Counted from the first letter of the stretch, positions 8,295 through 17,689 are shown. The stretch: DNA of 64,000 nt from Streptomyces sp. NBC_00223 (GCF_036199905.1 NZ_CP108109.1:7532001-7596000), one strand, 5' to 3'. Program-made: numbers and translations. Notes: generated by a model from the sequence alone, not told the origin.

Positions 8295-9311
8295 TTACGA
8301 GTTGGTCAGCGGCAGGCCGGGCGGGTTGATCTGGGAGGTGGGCACCGCCTCGTTGCTGAGGTTCCAGGCATCCAGCCACTTCGCGTACTGGCCGTTCTTG
8401 ATCAGGTAGTTGATCGCGTCGGCGAGCGGCTTGACCAGGCCGCTGTCCTTCTTGGTCGTCGCGCAGATCAGGCCCTGAAGCTCCGCTCCGGCGCCGGAGA
8501 ACGTCCCCGCGCTGCGGGTGGCCTGCGGCGTGTTCGCGGTCTGGGCGACGTGATAGGCGACACTCGGGTTGGGCGCGAAGTAGGCGTCGATCTTGTGGGA
8601 GGACAGCGCCAGGTGGGTGCTGTTGGACTCCTGGAAGTACTTGATCGTGAGCTTCTTGCCCTCAGCCTTGAGCTGCTCCTGCCACTTGAGCAGGATCTTC
8701 TCCTGGTTGGTGCCCGCGCCCACCGCGACCGTCTTGCCCGCCAGGCTGCGGTAGGTGCCGTCGAAGGTCCAGGAGTCGTCCTTGTTCACCTCGAAGCCGA
8801 GGTTGTCCTGCCGGTAGCTGGCGAAGTCGTACTTCTCCTTGCGCTGCTCGGTGTCGGTGATGTTGGTGATGCCGACATTGGTCTTGCCGCTGTCGATGCC
8901 GACGAAGAGGTTGTCCCAGGTGGCGTTGGCCAGCACGGGCTTGAGGCCGAAGACCGCGGCGATCAGCCGGCCCAGGTCCGGCTCGGAGCCGGTCAGCGTC
9001 TTCTGGTCGCTGCCGACATAGCCCAGCGGCGCGGAGCCCGCGGGCAGCAGGCCGAGCCCGATGACCAGCTGCTTGCTGTCGAGGACGGACTTGGGCAGCT
9101 CGGCCCGGATGGCCGCCACCTCGGGCACGTCGAGGGTGGTCTCCTTGGCGGCGCCGTTGGACAGGGCGCCGACGACGACCTTGCCCTTGGTGTCCGAGGC
9201 GGCCGGGGCCGAGGAGCCCGAGTCGCTGTCGCTGCCGCAGGCCGCCAGGCCAAGGGCCAGCGAGGTGACGGCGGCGACGCTCAGGACGAGTCTGGAACGG
9301 AAGCGGGGCAT
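8295..9311 (-). CDS. ABC transporter substrate-binding lipoprotein (polar amino-acid type)
   Basis: A 338-residue secreted lipoprotein. Start ATG at 9311 is followed by a basic n-region, a hydrophobic stretch (LVLSVAAVTSLALGL) and the lipobox LAAC with Cys near residue 24; a frame extension of 40 codons upstream would destroy this signal. The mature part has the solute-binding type 3 pattern (FDGTYRSLAGKTVAVGAGTNQEK near residue 190 and LADAINYLIKNGQYAKWLDAW near the C-terminus), typical of cystine/polar amino-acid binding proteins. Partner of the permease and ATPase just upstream. Confidence 0.9.
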   Translation of the reverse strand: MPRFRSRLVLSVAAVTSLALGLAACGSDSDSGSSAPAASDTKGKVVVGALSNGAAKETTLDVPEVAAIRAELPKSVLDSKQLVIGLGLLPAGSAPLGYVGSDQKTLTGSEPDLGRLIAAVFGLKPVLANATWDNLFVGIDSGKTNVGITNITDTEQRKEKYDFASYRQDNLGFEVNKDDSWTFDGTYRSLAGKTVAVGAGTNQEKILLKWQEQLKAEGKKLTIKYFQESNSTHLALSSHKIDAYFAPNPSVAYHVAQTANTPQATRSAGTFSGAGAELQGLICATTKKDSGLVKPLADAINYLIKNGQYAKWLDAWNLSNEAVPTSQINPPGLPLTNS

Positions 9312-9427
9312 GGAAGTGTCCTTGCTCGGAGGTGAGGCGGTCGGAAAAGGCGGGGGGAGGTCGGTCGGCACGGCCGCCACGACGGGGGCGGCCGGGGGAA
9401 CGGGAAGGACGGGGGAGACCCGGGAGG

Positions 9428-10219
9428 TCACAGCACCCGGCTGAGGAACTCACGGGTGCGCGGGTGGCTGGGGTGGTTCAGCACCTGCTCGGGCGGGCCC
9501 TGTTCGACTACGCGGCCGCCGTCCAGGAAGACGACGGTGTCGGCGACCTCGCGGGCGAAGCCGATCTCGTGGGTGACGACGATCAGGGTGGTGCCGCTGG
9601 TGGCCAGGTCCTTGATGACGTCCAGCACCTCGCCGACGAGTTCGGGGTCGAGCGCGGACGTCGGCTCGTCGAAGAGGATCACCCCGGGCTCCAGGGCCAG
9701 CGCCCTGGCGATCGCCACCCGCTGCTGCTGACCGCCGGAGAGCTGACGCGGATAGGCGTCGGCCTTGTCGGCGAGCCCCACCCGGTCCAGCAGCGCCCGG
9801 CCCAACTCCTGTGCCTGCGCACGGGTCTTGGCACCGGTGGCGATGGGAGCGGCCGTGACGTTGTCGAGCACCGTGAGGTTCGGGAACAGATTGAAGTTCT
9901 GGAAGACGAAGCCGATCCGGCGGCGCTGGGCGAGGATCGCCCGCTCGCTGATCTCCTTGAGCCGGCCCCGGTGGTGCCGTACCCCGATCAGCTCGCCGTC
10001 CACGCTGACATGGCCGATGTCCAGCTTCTCCAGGTGGTTGATCGCCCTCAGCAGGGTGGACTTCCCCGAGCCGGAGGGGCCGAGGATCACCGTGACCTGG
10101 CCGGGCTGCACGGTCAGATCGACCCCGGACAGCACCCGGTTGGCGCCGAACCACTTGTGCGCGTCGTGCACGCTGACCGCCGCGGGCCGCGGCCCGCTCT
10201 CGTCCAGTACGGTGCTCAT
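9428..10219 (-). CDS. Polar amino-acid ABC transporter ATP-binding protein
   Basis: A 263-residue ABC ATPase with Walker A GPSGSGKST near residue 48, a Q-loop FQNFNLFPNLTVLDNV near residue 98, the signature LSGGQQQRVAIARALA near residue 155, Walker B VILFDEPTSALDPE and the H-loop THEIGFA. This is the GlnQ/TcyN-like pattern. Its ATG at 10219 overlaps the permease stop as ATGA, indicating coupled translation. It energises import by the adjacent permease. Confidence 0.95.
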   Translation of the reverse strand: MSTVLDESGPRPAAVSVHDAHKWFGANRVLSGVDLTVQPGQVTVILGPSGSGKSTLLRAINHLEKLDIGHVSVDGELIGVRHHRGRLKEISERAILAQRRRIGFVFQNFNLFPNLTVLDNVTAAPIATGAKTRAQAQELGRALLDRVGLADKADAYPRQLSGGQQQRVAIARALALEPGVILFDEPTSALDPELVGEVLDVIKDLATSGTTLIVVTHEIGFAREVADTVVFLDGGRVVEQGPPEQVLNHPSHPRTREFLSRVL

Positions 10220-11259
10220 GCCGCCGATCCGATCTCGATACGGGCCCGCAGATTCCGCACCGCGAGCCGGAGTTTCTGCAGCGGTGTCAGCGGCATGGTG
10301 CGCAGCGCGCCGCGGGAGTAGTAGCGCTCGACGTAGTACTGGATCACCGACACGATGCTGGTGAGGATCACGTACCAGACCGTCGCGACCAGCAGCAGCG
10401 GTACGACGTCGCCCGGGTAGGTGCTGCCCATCGTCTCGACCTTGCCGAACAGGTCGAGCAGCGAGACGTAGAAGACCAGCGAGGTGCTCTTGACCAGGCC
10501 GATCAGCTGGTTGACATAGCTGGGGACGATGGCCCGCAGCGCCTGCGGGAAGACGATCCGGGTGAACTGGTAACCGCGGGGGATGCCGAGCGCGTCCGCC
10601 GCCTCGTGCTGGCCCTGGTCCACCGACAGCACTCCGGCGCGCACCACCTCGGCGGCGAACGCGGCCTCGTTCAGGCTGAGTCCGACGATCGCGACGACCA
10701 TGTCGGTGGCCAGCCGCGATTCGCTGAAGTGGACGAAGCCAGGACCGAAGGGCACACCCAGGCTCAACGTCGCGTACAGGGCACTGAAGTTGTAGAGGAA
10801 GAGCAGCACCACGATCAGCGGCACCGAGCGGACCAGCCAGATGTACACCCAGCTCACCGTGCGCAGCACCGGGCTGCGCGACAGCCGGGCCAGCGCCAGC
10901 ACAATCCCGCCGAGCAGCCCGAACAGGGCACTCCAGGCGGCCACTTTGAGGGTGACCACCAGGCCCTCCATGATCACCGGCCGCAGGAACCAGTAGCGGA
11001 AGCGGTCCCACTGGAAGAACGGGTTGGTGATCAGTCCGTGCGCGAACTGGGCGACCAGGACCAGCACGATGGCCGTCGCTATCCACCGCAGGGGGTGCCG
11101 CAGCGGTATCACCCGCTGGGCGGACAGCGTGTCGGGGGCCTTGTTCCCACCGGGAACCGCGTCGTGCTTGGCCAGGTCGGGGCCCGGCGTGGAGGGCGGG
11201 TCGTCGGCGACGACCGCGGAGGCGTCCGCCACGGAGGCGGGAGGGGACGTTTCGCTCAT
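10216..11259 (-). CDS. Amino-acid ABC transporter permease (HisM/GlnP family)
   Basis: A 347-residue inner-membrane permease with a Pro/Ala-rich cytoplasmic N-terminus of about 50 residues. Hydrophobic segments follow (IATAIVLVLVAQFAHGL, AAWSALFGLLGGIVLALA, YIWLVRSVPLIVVLLFLYNF and others), and the EAADALGIPRG coupling loop (EAA motif) lies near residue 225. The start ATG at 11259 has GGAG upstream; an in-frame start 11 codons earlier is possible. A single permease gene suggests a homodimer. First structural gene after the leader at 11467-11559. Confidence 0.92.
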   Translation of the reverse strand: MSETSPPASVADASAVVADDPPSTPGPDLAKHDAVPGGNKAPDTLSAQRVIPLRHPLRWIATAIVLVLVAQFAHGLITNPFFQWDRFRYWFLRPVIMEGLVVTLKVAAWSALFGLLGGIVLALARLSRSPVLRTVSWVYIWLVRSVPLIVVLLFLYNFSALYATLSLGVPFGPGFVHFSESRLATDMVVAIVGLSLNEAAFAAEVVRAGVLSVDQGQHEAADALGIPRGYQFTRIVFPQALRAIVPSYVNQLIGLVKSTSLVFYVSLLDLFGKVETMGSTYPGDVVPLLLVATVWYVILTSIVSVIQYYVERYYSRGALRTMPLTPLQKLRLAVRNLRARIEIGSAA

Positions 11260-11466
11260 CGGGGAACTCCGGCGCGAGACAGGAGGCCGCACCGCCTCGC
11301 GGGGGCGGGGGCCGTGCTGGGGGCGGGGTGGCGACCCTGCGCGCGGTGCCGCACAGCAGGAGCGGGTGTGACGGGGACAGTCCGCGCTTACGGGGACGTC
11401 AACAGCAGGACGTCAGCGGGGACATGTCGACGGGCGGACCCCAACAAGGCGTGGGTCGGCCGGAAT
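11260..11466 (-). promoter_or_regulatory. Leader-to-permease untranslated region
   Basis: A run of 207 bases between the leader stop and the permease start, in the position where a termination or anti-termination structure would act if the leader peptide works by ribosome stalling. Direct repeats of GGGGACAGT/GGGGACGTC type are visible around 11370-11430, but I could not define a unique terminator. Confidence 0.4.
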
Positions 11467-11559
11467 TCAGCCCTGACAGAGGGCGCTGCTGACACGGAGG
11501 AGATCGATGTGCCGGGCCAGGTACGCGGATGCACGGCCGTGACGACGCCACGCTGCCAT
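11467..11559 (-). CDS. Putative cysteine-responsive leader peptide upstream of the ABC transporter operon
   Basis: A 30-codon ORF starting with ATG at 11559, preceded by AGGACCCGG as a plausible ribosome-binding site. The C-terminus is RHIDLLRVSSALCQG, an excellent match to the actinobacterial sulfur-operon leader peptides, with its single Cys codon three codons before the stop. It lies 207 bases upstream of the permease gene, the first of six genes with sulfur-assimilation features. A second, independent leader of the same family precedes the monooxygenases. Confidence 0.78.
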   Translation of the reverse strand: MAAWRRHGRASAYLARHIDLLRVSSALCQG

Positions 11560-11759
11560 TCCGGGTCCTGAGTACATCCTGGTCACCATCGTCCGTCTGC
11601 CCTTACGGGCCTCGTGTCGGCCGGTGGCCGGATATGTTCCGGCCTGGCCGTAAGTTAGGCAGCCGCCATGCGGTGTGTCAATGTGTCCGGCGACGGAATG
11701 CGACGGTTTGCGGTGGTTGTGTCCTCGCGCTTCACACGCCGTTCAAAAACGGGCCCGGG

Positions 11760-12881
11760 TCAGCCCGCGCGGCGCTTGGACGAGGTCTTCTTCGCGGTGG
11801 ACTTGGCGGGGGATTTCGCCGCCGACTTGGAGGTCTTCTTCGCGGCCGTCTTCCTGGCCCCGGTCCTCTTCGCCGGCGCCTTGCCGCCGGACGACGTGCC
11901 CGGGGACCGTCCGGACCGCCCGGATCGTCCCGACCCGTCCGTCCCCTCCTCGGCCTCTTCCTTCTCTCCTTCGTCCTCTCCGTCCTCTCCGTCCTTCCCG
12001 CCCTCCTCGGCCGATGCCGCCCGCTTCGCGGGCGCCTTCTTCGCCGCGGCCTTCTTCCCTCCGCGCCGGCCGAGTTCGGTGACCGTCGCGTCGTCGCCGC
12101 CCTCCCCCCGGCCGCCCTTGGCCTGCTCCACCGACGCCTGGAGCGCCGCCATCAGGTCCACCACATTGCCGCCGCGGCCCTCCGTGACCGCCGTCGGCGG
12201 CTCGGCCCCTTCCAGCTTCGCGGTGACCAGCGCCTCCACGGCCTGCGCGTACTCGTCGTGGTACTCGGCCAGGTCCGCCTCGCCGAGCGCGTCGATCAGG
12301 GTGTCGGCGAGCCTGAGTTCGGAGTCGCTGATCGACACACTGCCCTTGGGCGCCGCGTCCGCCGAGGAGTTCAGCTCGTCGGGCCAGCGCAGCGTCTGCA
12401 GCAGCAGGACGTCCTCGCGCGGCCGGATCAGCGCCAGATGCTCGGAGCTGCGCAGCGCGAACTTGCCGACCGCCGCCTTCCCCGACCGCTCCAGCGCCTC
12501 CCGCATCAGCACGTACGGCTTGTTCGCCGCGGCCGAGGCGGGGGCGAGGAAGTACGGGGTGTCGAGCTGCATCGAGTCCACGGAGTCCATGTCGACGAAG
12601 CCGCTCACCTCGATGGTCTTGGCGGTGGGCAGCGGGAGCGACTTGAGTTCGGAGTCGGTCACCTCGACCAGCTGGTCGTCCGGCGTCTCGAAGGCCCGGC
12701 CGATGTCCGACGCGGAGAGCACCTGCTCGTCCAGCTCACAGGTCTTCTGGTAGCGGACGCGGCCCTGGTCGGCCAGGTGGATCTGCCGGAAGCTGATCTT
12801 GTGGGTGGAGACGGCGGCTCCGAGCTTGACGGGAATGGAGACCAGGCCGAAGGCCAGGTTCCCCGACCAGACGCTGCGCAT
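11760..12881 (-). CDS. ku: Ku protein for non-homologous end joining
   Basis: A 373-residue bacterial Ku homodimer subunit that binds DNA ends and recruits the LigD polymerase/ligase. The N-terminus MRSVWSGNLAFGLVSIPVKL is the hallmark. The Ku core spans about residues 1-255 (KTCELDEQVL and YFLAP motifs visible). The tail from about 270 is low-complexity: an acidic Glu/Asp stretch followed by AAKK/PAK lysine repeats, as in Streptomyces Ku proteins where basic tails help DNA binding. An AAAGGA RBS precedes it. Divergent from the LigD polymerase gene with only 38 bases between starts. Confidence 0.96.
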   Translation of the reverse strand: MRSVWSGNLAFGLVSIPVKLGAAVSTHKISFRQIHLADQGRVRYQKTCELDEQVLSASDIGRAFETPDDQLVEVTDSELKSLPLPTAKTIEVSGFVDMDSVDSMQLDTPYFLAPASAAANKPYVLMREALERSGKAAVGKFALRSSEHLALIRPREDVLLLQTLRWPDELNSSADAAPKGSVSISDSELRLADTLIDALGEADLAEYHDEYAQAVEALVTAKLEGAEPPTAVTEGRGGNVVDLMAALQASVEQAKGGRGEGGDDATVTELGRRGGKKAAAKKAPAKRAASAEEGGKDGEDGEDEGEKEEAEEGTDGSGRSGRSGRSPGTSSGGKAPAKRTGARKTAAKKTSKSAAKSPAKSTAKKTSSKRRAG

Positions 12882-12919
12882 GGCGTGTCCTTTTTGTCAG
12901 CATATGGGACCTTTATGGT

Positions 12920-13807
12920 ATGCCGATCACCGAGGTCGAGGGCCGCCGGCTGAAGCTCAGCCACCTCGACCGAGTGCTGTGGCCGCGGACCGGCGCCACC
13001 AAGGCCGAGCTGCTGCACTACTACGCGGGCGTCGCCGACGCCCTGCTGCCGCACGCCCGGGGCCGGCCGGTCAGCTTCGTGCGCACCCCCGACGGCGTGG
13101 ACGGCCAGCGCTTCTTCCAGAAGCGGCCGCCCGCGGGAACACCCGACTGGGTGACCGTCTCGCAGACCGTCCGGCACAGCGGCGAGATCATGGAACAGGT
13201 CGAGATCGACGACCTCGCCACCCTGATGTGGGCGGGCAATCTCGCCTGCGTCGAGATCCACACCCCGCAGTGGCGGTCCGCCGCGCCCGACGTCGCCGAC
13301 CGGCTCGTGCTGGACCTGGACCCCGGCGAGGGCCGTACGGTCGTCGACTGCTGCCGGGTCGCGCTGCTGCTGCGCGACCGGCTCGCCGAGGACGGCATCA
13401 CCGCCTGGCCCAAGACCAGCGGCTCCAAGGGCCTGCACCTGCTCGCCGCCCTGCGCGACGCCGACGCCCGCGCGGCCGGCGCCTACGCCAAACGGGTGGC
13501 TCGGGAGCTGGAGGAGCGCCACGGCGACCGGGTGGTGTCCACGATGGCCAAGGCCGACCGTACGGGCCGGGTCTTCATCGACTGGTCGCAGAACTCGGCC
13601 AGCAAGACCACGGCGGTCCCCTACACCGTGCGCGCCCGTGCGACACCGACCGTCTCCACGCCGCTGAGCTGGGACGAGGTCGCCGCCGCGGACGACGAGC
13701 GGGAGCTGGTCTTCACCATCGAGGACATCCCAGGGCGGCTGGCCGAGGCGGGCGATCTGCTGGCCGGACTGCTCGACCCGGCTACGGCGGCGGCGCTGCC
13801 GGGGTGA
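12920..13807 (+). CDS. ligD: Stand-alone LigD-type NHEJ polymerase/primase
   Basis: A 295-residue archaeo-eukaryotic primase-type polymerase domain that fills or trims end-joining gaps with Ku. Motif I LDLDPGEG near residue 133 provides the metal-binding aspartates, and KTSGSKGLHL near residue 172 is the conserved phosphate-binding segment. Ligase and nuclease domains are absent; in Streptomyces these are often separate genes. The start ATG at 12920 sits on the far side of a 38-base divergent spacer shared with ku. Confidence 0.93.
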   Translation: MPITEVEGRRLKLSHLDRVLWPRTGATKAELLHYYAGVADALLPHARGRPVSFVRTPDGVDGQRFFQKRPPAGTPDWVTVSQTVRHSGEIMEQVEIDDLATLMWAGNLACVEIHTPQWRSAAPDVADRLVLDLDPGEGRTVVDCCRVALLLRDRLAEDGITAWPKTSGSKGLHLLAALRDADARAAGAYAKRVARELEERHGDRVVSTMAKADRTGRVFIDWSQNSASKTTAVPYTVRARATPTVSTPLSWDEVAAADDERELVFTIEDIPGRLAEAGDLLAGLLDPATAAALPG

Positions 13808-13861
13808 GGGGGCCGGGCGGGCGGTGGCTCCGGTCGCAGGTGTTCACCGAGGGCCCGGGGG

Positions 13862-14512
13862 TTACGTCCGGGGTGCTCCGTGCCAGCGCCAGGTCGTCAG
13901 CCGCGGGCAGCCGGGCAGTTCGCCGCGGCCGGTCGCCCACAGCAGCGTCGGCCAGGGCGTCGTGTCGGTGGGGGCGTCCGGGAAGAGCCGGTGCAGCGCC
14001 CGGGCGCACAGGTCTGTCGGCGGCTCCCACGGCAGGCCGAGCCCCGAGGCCAGGTCATGGGCGTGCACCAGGGTCTCCACGACGCCCATCGCGGCGAAGC
14101 CCTCCGGGTCGGAGACGCCGAAGCCGTGGTGCGCGCGGACCTCCGGCGGGGTCGTACGGACCATCGCCGTCAGCAGCGCGCCGCTCGCCTCCAGCACCTG
14201 GAGCAGTCCGTCGGGTCCGGCCGTGCGGTCGGCGTAGATGACGTTGGCCGGGCCGCCGGGATCGCGGCGCTCCCAGGAGAAGGGCACCTCCGTGGTCAAC
14301 GGCGGCTCCTCGGGGCCGAGTTGGGCCGCGTACGCGAAGAGGTCGTCGGCCAGGTGCTCGGCGGTCCGCCAGCAGGTCCAGGTCAGCGTTCCCGCGGGCC
14401 GCTCCCAGGCGTCCGCGGGCGCCCCGCGCAGCGCGTCCACGCAGAGGCGGACGGCGAGGCGGACGTCGTCGGCGGTGACGGGGGCGGAGGTGCGATCGGG
14501 TGCGTGGCTCAT
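13862..14512 (-). CDS. DinB/maleylpyruvate-isomerase-like protein (TIGR03086 type), uncharacterised
   Basis: A 216-residue cytosolic protein resembling the mycothiol-dependent maleylpyruvate isomerase/DinB four-helix superfamily. Indicators are TWTCWRTAEHLADDLFAYA near residue 45, with the helix-borne His that usually binds metal, VVETLVHAHDLASGLGLPW near residue 150, and the GELPGCPRLTTWRW ending common in this family. The start ATG at 14512 is preferred; the longer frame has no family match. Probably a thiol-linked transferase or isomerase, substrate unknown. Convergent with the LigD polymerase gene. Confidence 0.7.
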   Translation of the reverse strand: MSHAPDRTSAPVTADDVRLAVRLCVDALRGAPADAWERPAGTLTWTCWRTAEHLADDLFAYAAQLGPEEPPLTTEVPFSWERRDPGGPANVIYADRTAGPDGLLQVLEASGALLTAMVRTTPPEVRAHHGFGVSDPEGFAAMGVVETLVHAHDLASGLGLPWEPPTDLCARALHRLFPDAPTDTTPWPTLLWATGRGELPGCPRLTTWRWHGAPRT

Positions 14513-14748
14513 GCCCGGCACCGTAGCCGTCGGCCGGAGCGGGCGCACTTGACTTCCGGGGCGGCGGGTCGGTCCTCGCCCGGGTGATCGGGGACGCGCG
14601 GTGACGTCCGCCGGCACGCCGACCGGTCACGGCCCGGGTGAGGGAGCCGTGGACGGGCGGGGTGGGGAGGAGCAGGCCGCGGCGGGCGGCCGATCGGCGA
14701 GGGCATACGGTCTACGCAGCCGTCGAGACCCTTGGAAAGGACGTCCGT

Positions 14749-16938
14749 ATGTCCAGCGCCCCCGTGCGGACCGTGTCGCTGCGCGCGGCCGGCACCTGTC
14801 TCGTCGTGGAACTCACCGAGCCGGTGCCCAGGGTCCTGCACTGGGGAGCGGACCTCGGCGAGCTGTCCGACGGCGATCTCGCCGCGCTCGGTCTGACCGC
14901 CGAGGCCGCCGTCCTCCACAGCGCCCTGGACATTCCCCGGCGCTTCACCGTCTGGCCCACCGAGGCCGACGGCTGGTCCGGCACGCCCGCCCACCACGGA
15001 CACCGCGCGGGGGCCGCCACCGCCCCGCGGCTGACCACGACCGGCACCTCGTACCGTCAAGGCGAGGCGGGCGGCGGCGAGTTGACGATCGCGCTGACCG
15101 ACCCGGCCGCCGGACTCGACATCAGCCTCGGCTACCGGCTCGAACCCTCCGGCGTGCTCGCCGTCCAGGCCGCGCTGACCCGGCGGGCCGACGCGGACCC
15201 GGACCCGGCGCCGTACGACCTCGCGCACGTCACCGCGCTGCTGCCGCTGCCCCGCAGGGCCACCGAGATCCTCGACTTCACCGGCAAGTGGAGCCGGGAG
15301 CGCTCCCCGCAGCGCCGCCCGCTCGCCCACGGCACCTGGACCCGCGAGGTGCGGCGCGGCAAGCCGGGCGCGGACTCGCCGTATCTGCTCACCGTCGGCG
15401 TCCCCGGCTTCGGCTTCCGCGCGGGCGAGGTGTGGGGGCTGCACGTGGCCTGGAGCGGCGACCAGCGCTACCTGGTCGAACAACTCCCCGAGGGGGCCGG
15501 TGTCCACGCCTCCGTGCTCGGCGGCGGCGAACTGCTGCGGTCCGGCGAGATCCGCCTCGCCCCCGGCGCCACCTACCGCACCCCCGTCTGCCACTTCGCC
15601 TGGTCCGACGGCGGCCTCGACGGACTCGCCGGCCGCTTCCACGACCTGCTGCGCGCCCGTCCCGGCCATCCGCGCGGCCCGCGCCCGCTGGTCCTCAACA
15701 GTTGGGAGGCGGTGTACTTCGACCACGACCACGACCGGCTGCTGCGGCTCGCCGAACGCGCGGCCGAGGTCGGCGTCGAGCGCTTCGTGCTGGACGACGG
15801 CTGGTTCAGCGGCCGCCGCTCCGACCGCGCGGGCCTCGGCGACTGGACGGTCGACCCGGTGGTGTGGCCGGACGGGCTGACCCCGCTGGCCGACCATGTG
15901 CGGTCGCTGGGCATGGAGTTCGGGCTGTGGGTCGAGCCGGAGATGGTCAACCCCGACTCCGGGCTGGCCCGTTCGCACCCCGACTGGGTGCTCGGCCCCG
16001 CCGCGGGCCTCGGCCCCACAGCCCGCCACCAGTACGTCCTGGACCTCGCCAACCCCGAGGTGTGGACGTATCTGCTGGACGCCCTCGACGCGTTGGTGCG
16101 GACGTACGGCATCGCCTTCCTCAAGTGGGACCACAACAGGGAACTCCACGAGGCCGTGCGCGGGCCCGCCGACCGGCCGGTCGCGCACGCCCAGGTGACC
16201 GCCCTCTACCGGCTGCTCGACGCGCTCAGGGAACGCCACCCCGGGCTGGAGATCGAGAGCTGCGCCAGCGGCGGCGGCCGGATCGACCTCGGCATCCTTT
16301 CCCGTACCGACCGGGTGTGGACCTCGGACTGCAACGACCCCGTCGAACGGCAGTCGATCCAGCGCTGGACCGGTCAGTTGCTGCCGCCCGAACTCGTCGG
16401 CGCCCATGTCGGCCCCTCGCCCAGCCACACCACCGCCCGGGCCAGTAGCGACACCTTCCGGCTGACCACCGCGCTCTTCGGGCACGCCGGCATCGAGCAG
16501 GACCTCACCGCGCGCACCCCGGCGGAGCTGGCCCGGATCACCGCGTGGAGCGCGCTCTACCGCGAGCTGCGCCCGCTGCTGCACGGCGGCCGTACGGTCC
16601 GCGCCGACCTGGGGAGCGAGGCGACGCTGCTGCACGGCGTGGTGGCCCACGACGGCTCGGCGGCGCTCTACTGCTGGGCGCGGGTGGCCACTTCGCCCGA
16701 GGGACAGTCCGGCCGGATACCCCTGCCGGGGCTCGCGGCGGAGGCGCGCTACCGGGTCCGGGTCCGTACCGACCTCGGGCTGCCCGCGCTGCACCAGAGC
16801 GCGGGGCCGGCGTGGCTGACCGAGGCGATCGACGGGTGGGTGACGCTGCCGGGGGCGGTGCTCACGGTGGCCGGGGTGCCGATGCCGACGCTCGATCCCG
16901 AGCAGGCGCTGCTGATCGAGGTGCGGCGGGCTGACTGA
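14749..16938 (+). CDS. Alpha-galactosidase, glycoside hydrolase family 36
   Basis: A 729-residue GH36 retaining alpha-galactosidase. Visible active-site blocks are FVLDDGWFSGRR near residue 345, GLWVEPEMVNPDS near 390, FLKWDHNRE near 460 (nucleophile Asp), SCASGGGRIDLGIL near 505 and TSDCNDPVERQ near 525 (acid/base Asp). No signal peptide is seen, so it acts in the cytoplasm, presumably on imported melibiose or raffinose-type sugars. GGAAAGGACG is a good RBS for the ATG at 14749; the frame extends 37 codons upstream without family similarity. Confidence 0.95.
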   Translation: MSSAPVRTVSLRAAGTCLVVELTEPVPRVLHWGADLGELSDGDLAALGLTAEAAVLHSALDIPRRFTVWPTEADGWSGTPAHHGHRAGAATAPRLTTTGTSYRQGEAGGGELTIALTDPAAGLDISLGYRLEPSGVLAVQAALTRRADADPDPAPYDLAHVTALLPLPRRATEILDFTGKWSRERSPQRRPLAHGTWTREVRRGKPGADSPYLLTVGVPGFGFRAGEVWGLHVAWSGDQRYLVEQLPEGAGVHASVLGGGELLRSGEIRLAPGATYRTPVCHFAWSDGGLDGLAGRFHDLLRARPGHPRGPRPLVLNSWEAVYFDHDHDRLLRLAERAAEVGVERFVLDDGWFSGRRSDRAGLGDWTVDPVVWPDGLTPLADHVRSLGMEFGLWVEPEMVNPDSGLARSHPDWVLGPAAGLGPTARHQYVLDLANPEVWTYLLDALDALVRTYGIAFLKWDHNRELHEAVRGPADRPVAHAQVTALYRLLDALRERHPGLEIESCASGGGRIDLGILSRTDRVWTSDCNDPVERQSIQRWTGQLLPPELVGAHVGPSPSHTTARASSDTFRLTTALFGHAGIEQDLTARTPAELARITAWSALYRELRPLLHGGRTVRADLGSEATLLHGVVAHDGSAALYCWARVATSPEGQSGRIPLPGLAAEARYRVRVRTDLGLPALHQSAGPAWLTEAIDGWVTLPGAVLTVAGVPMPTLDPEQALLIEVRRAD

Positions 16939-17043
16939 GCGGGAGGCGCGAACACGCCCGGCGATGCGGGCAGTTGAGCGGCTTCGCGGTCACCGGGCCG
17001 ATCAGGGCCGATCAGGGCCGGAAGTCGGACCCGCCGCGAGCGG

Positions 17044-17607
17044 CTAGCTGCCGCTGGCGAGCCGGGCCCAGACGGTCTTGCCGGCCGACGCCGCCGGTGA
17101 GTGCCCCCAGCTTTCGCTGAGTTCGGCCACGATGTGCAGTCCGCGGCCCGACTCGGCGAAGGGATCGGGGTCGGAGGGCGCGGGCAGTGCGGGGCTGGGG
17201 TCGGAGACCGCGCACACCACGGCGCGGTCCATCCGGAGGAGGGTGATCCAGGCCGCCGTGTACGGCGACCGGTGCGAAACGGGCGGCTGGAGCGCGTGGG
17301 TGACGGCGTTCGCCACTAACTCGGCCGCGATGGTGGTGGCGTCGTCCACCAGATCCGCGAGCTGCCAGTTCGTCAGCGTGCTGCGCAGAAAACGCCGGGT
17401 GCGGGTGACACTGACCGGTGTGGCGTCGAAGCGCAGTGCGGCGAAGCCGTCCTCGCGCACGCCCTCCCCGCCCGAGCCCGTAGGGCCGCCCCACACGCCA
17501 GGACCGTCCCGTAAGAAGACGTCAAGCGATGTGAAGTGCCGTTCAGTCAATGACAGTTGACGTCGCCTGGGAGGTTCCGTCTCGGTGTCGAACGACTGGG
17601 CGGTCAT
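17044..17607 (-). CDS. RsbW-like ATP-binding regulatory protein
   Basis: A 187-residue protein with a histidine-kinase-like ATPase (HATPase_c) domain: the N-box DDATTIAAELVANAVTHA near residue 92, the SDPSPALP G1-like segment near residue 135 and GRGLHIVAELSESWG near residue 155. Such small ATPases are abundant in Streptomyces, usually next to DUF397 and XRE genes as here. It may act as an anti-sigma kinase or regulator of the neighbouring pair. Divergent from the DUF397 gene, with a TGCAATTGCA palindrome between them. Confidence 0.85.
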   Translation of the reverse strand: MTAQSFDTETEPPRRRQLSLTERHFTSLDVFLRDGPGVWGGPTGSGGEGVREDGFAALRFDATPVSVTRTRRFLRSTLTNWQLADLVDDATTIAAELVANAVTHALQPPVSHRSPYTAAWITLLRMDRAVVCAVSDPSPALPAPSDPDPFAESGRGLHIVAELSESWGHSPAASAGKTVWARLASGS

Positions 17608-17689
17608 GCGGTTCACCCCTCCGAGCGAAGCTGCTGTGCACGCATCGAGATCACTGTGCGACTGACAGTATCGTCTGATCTCACCCGTG

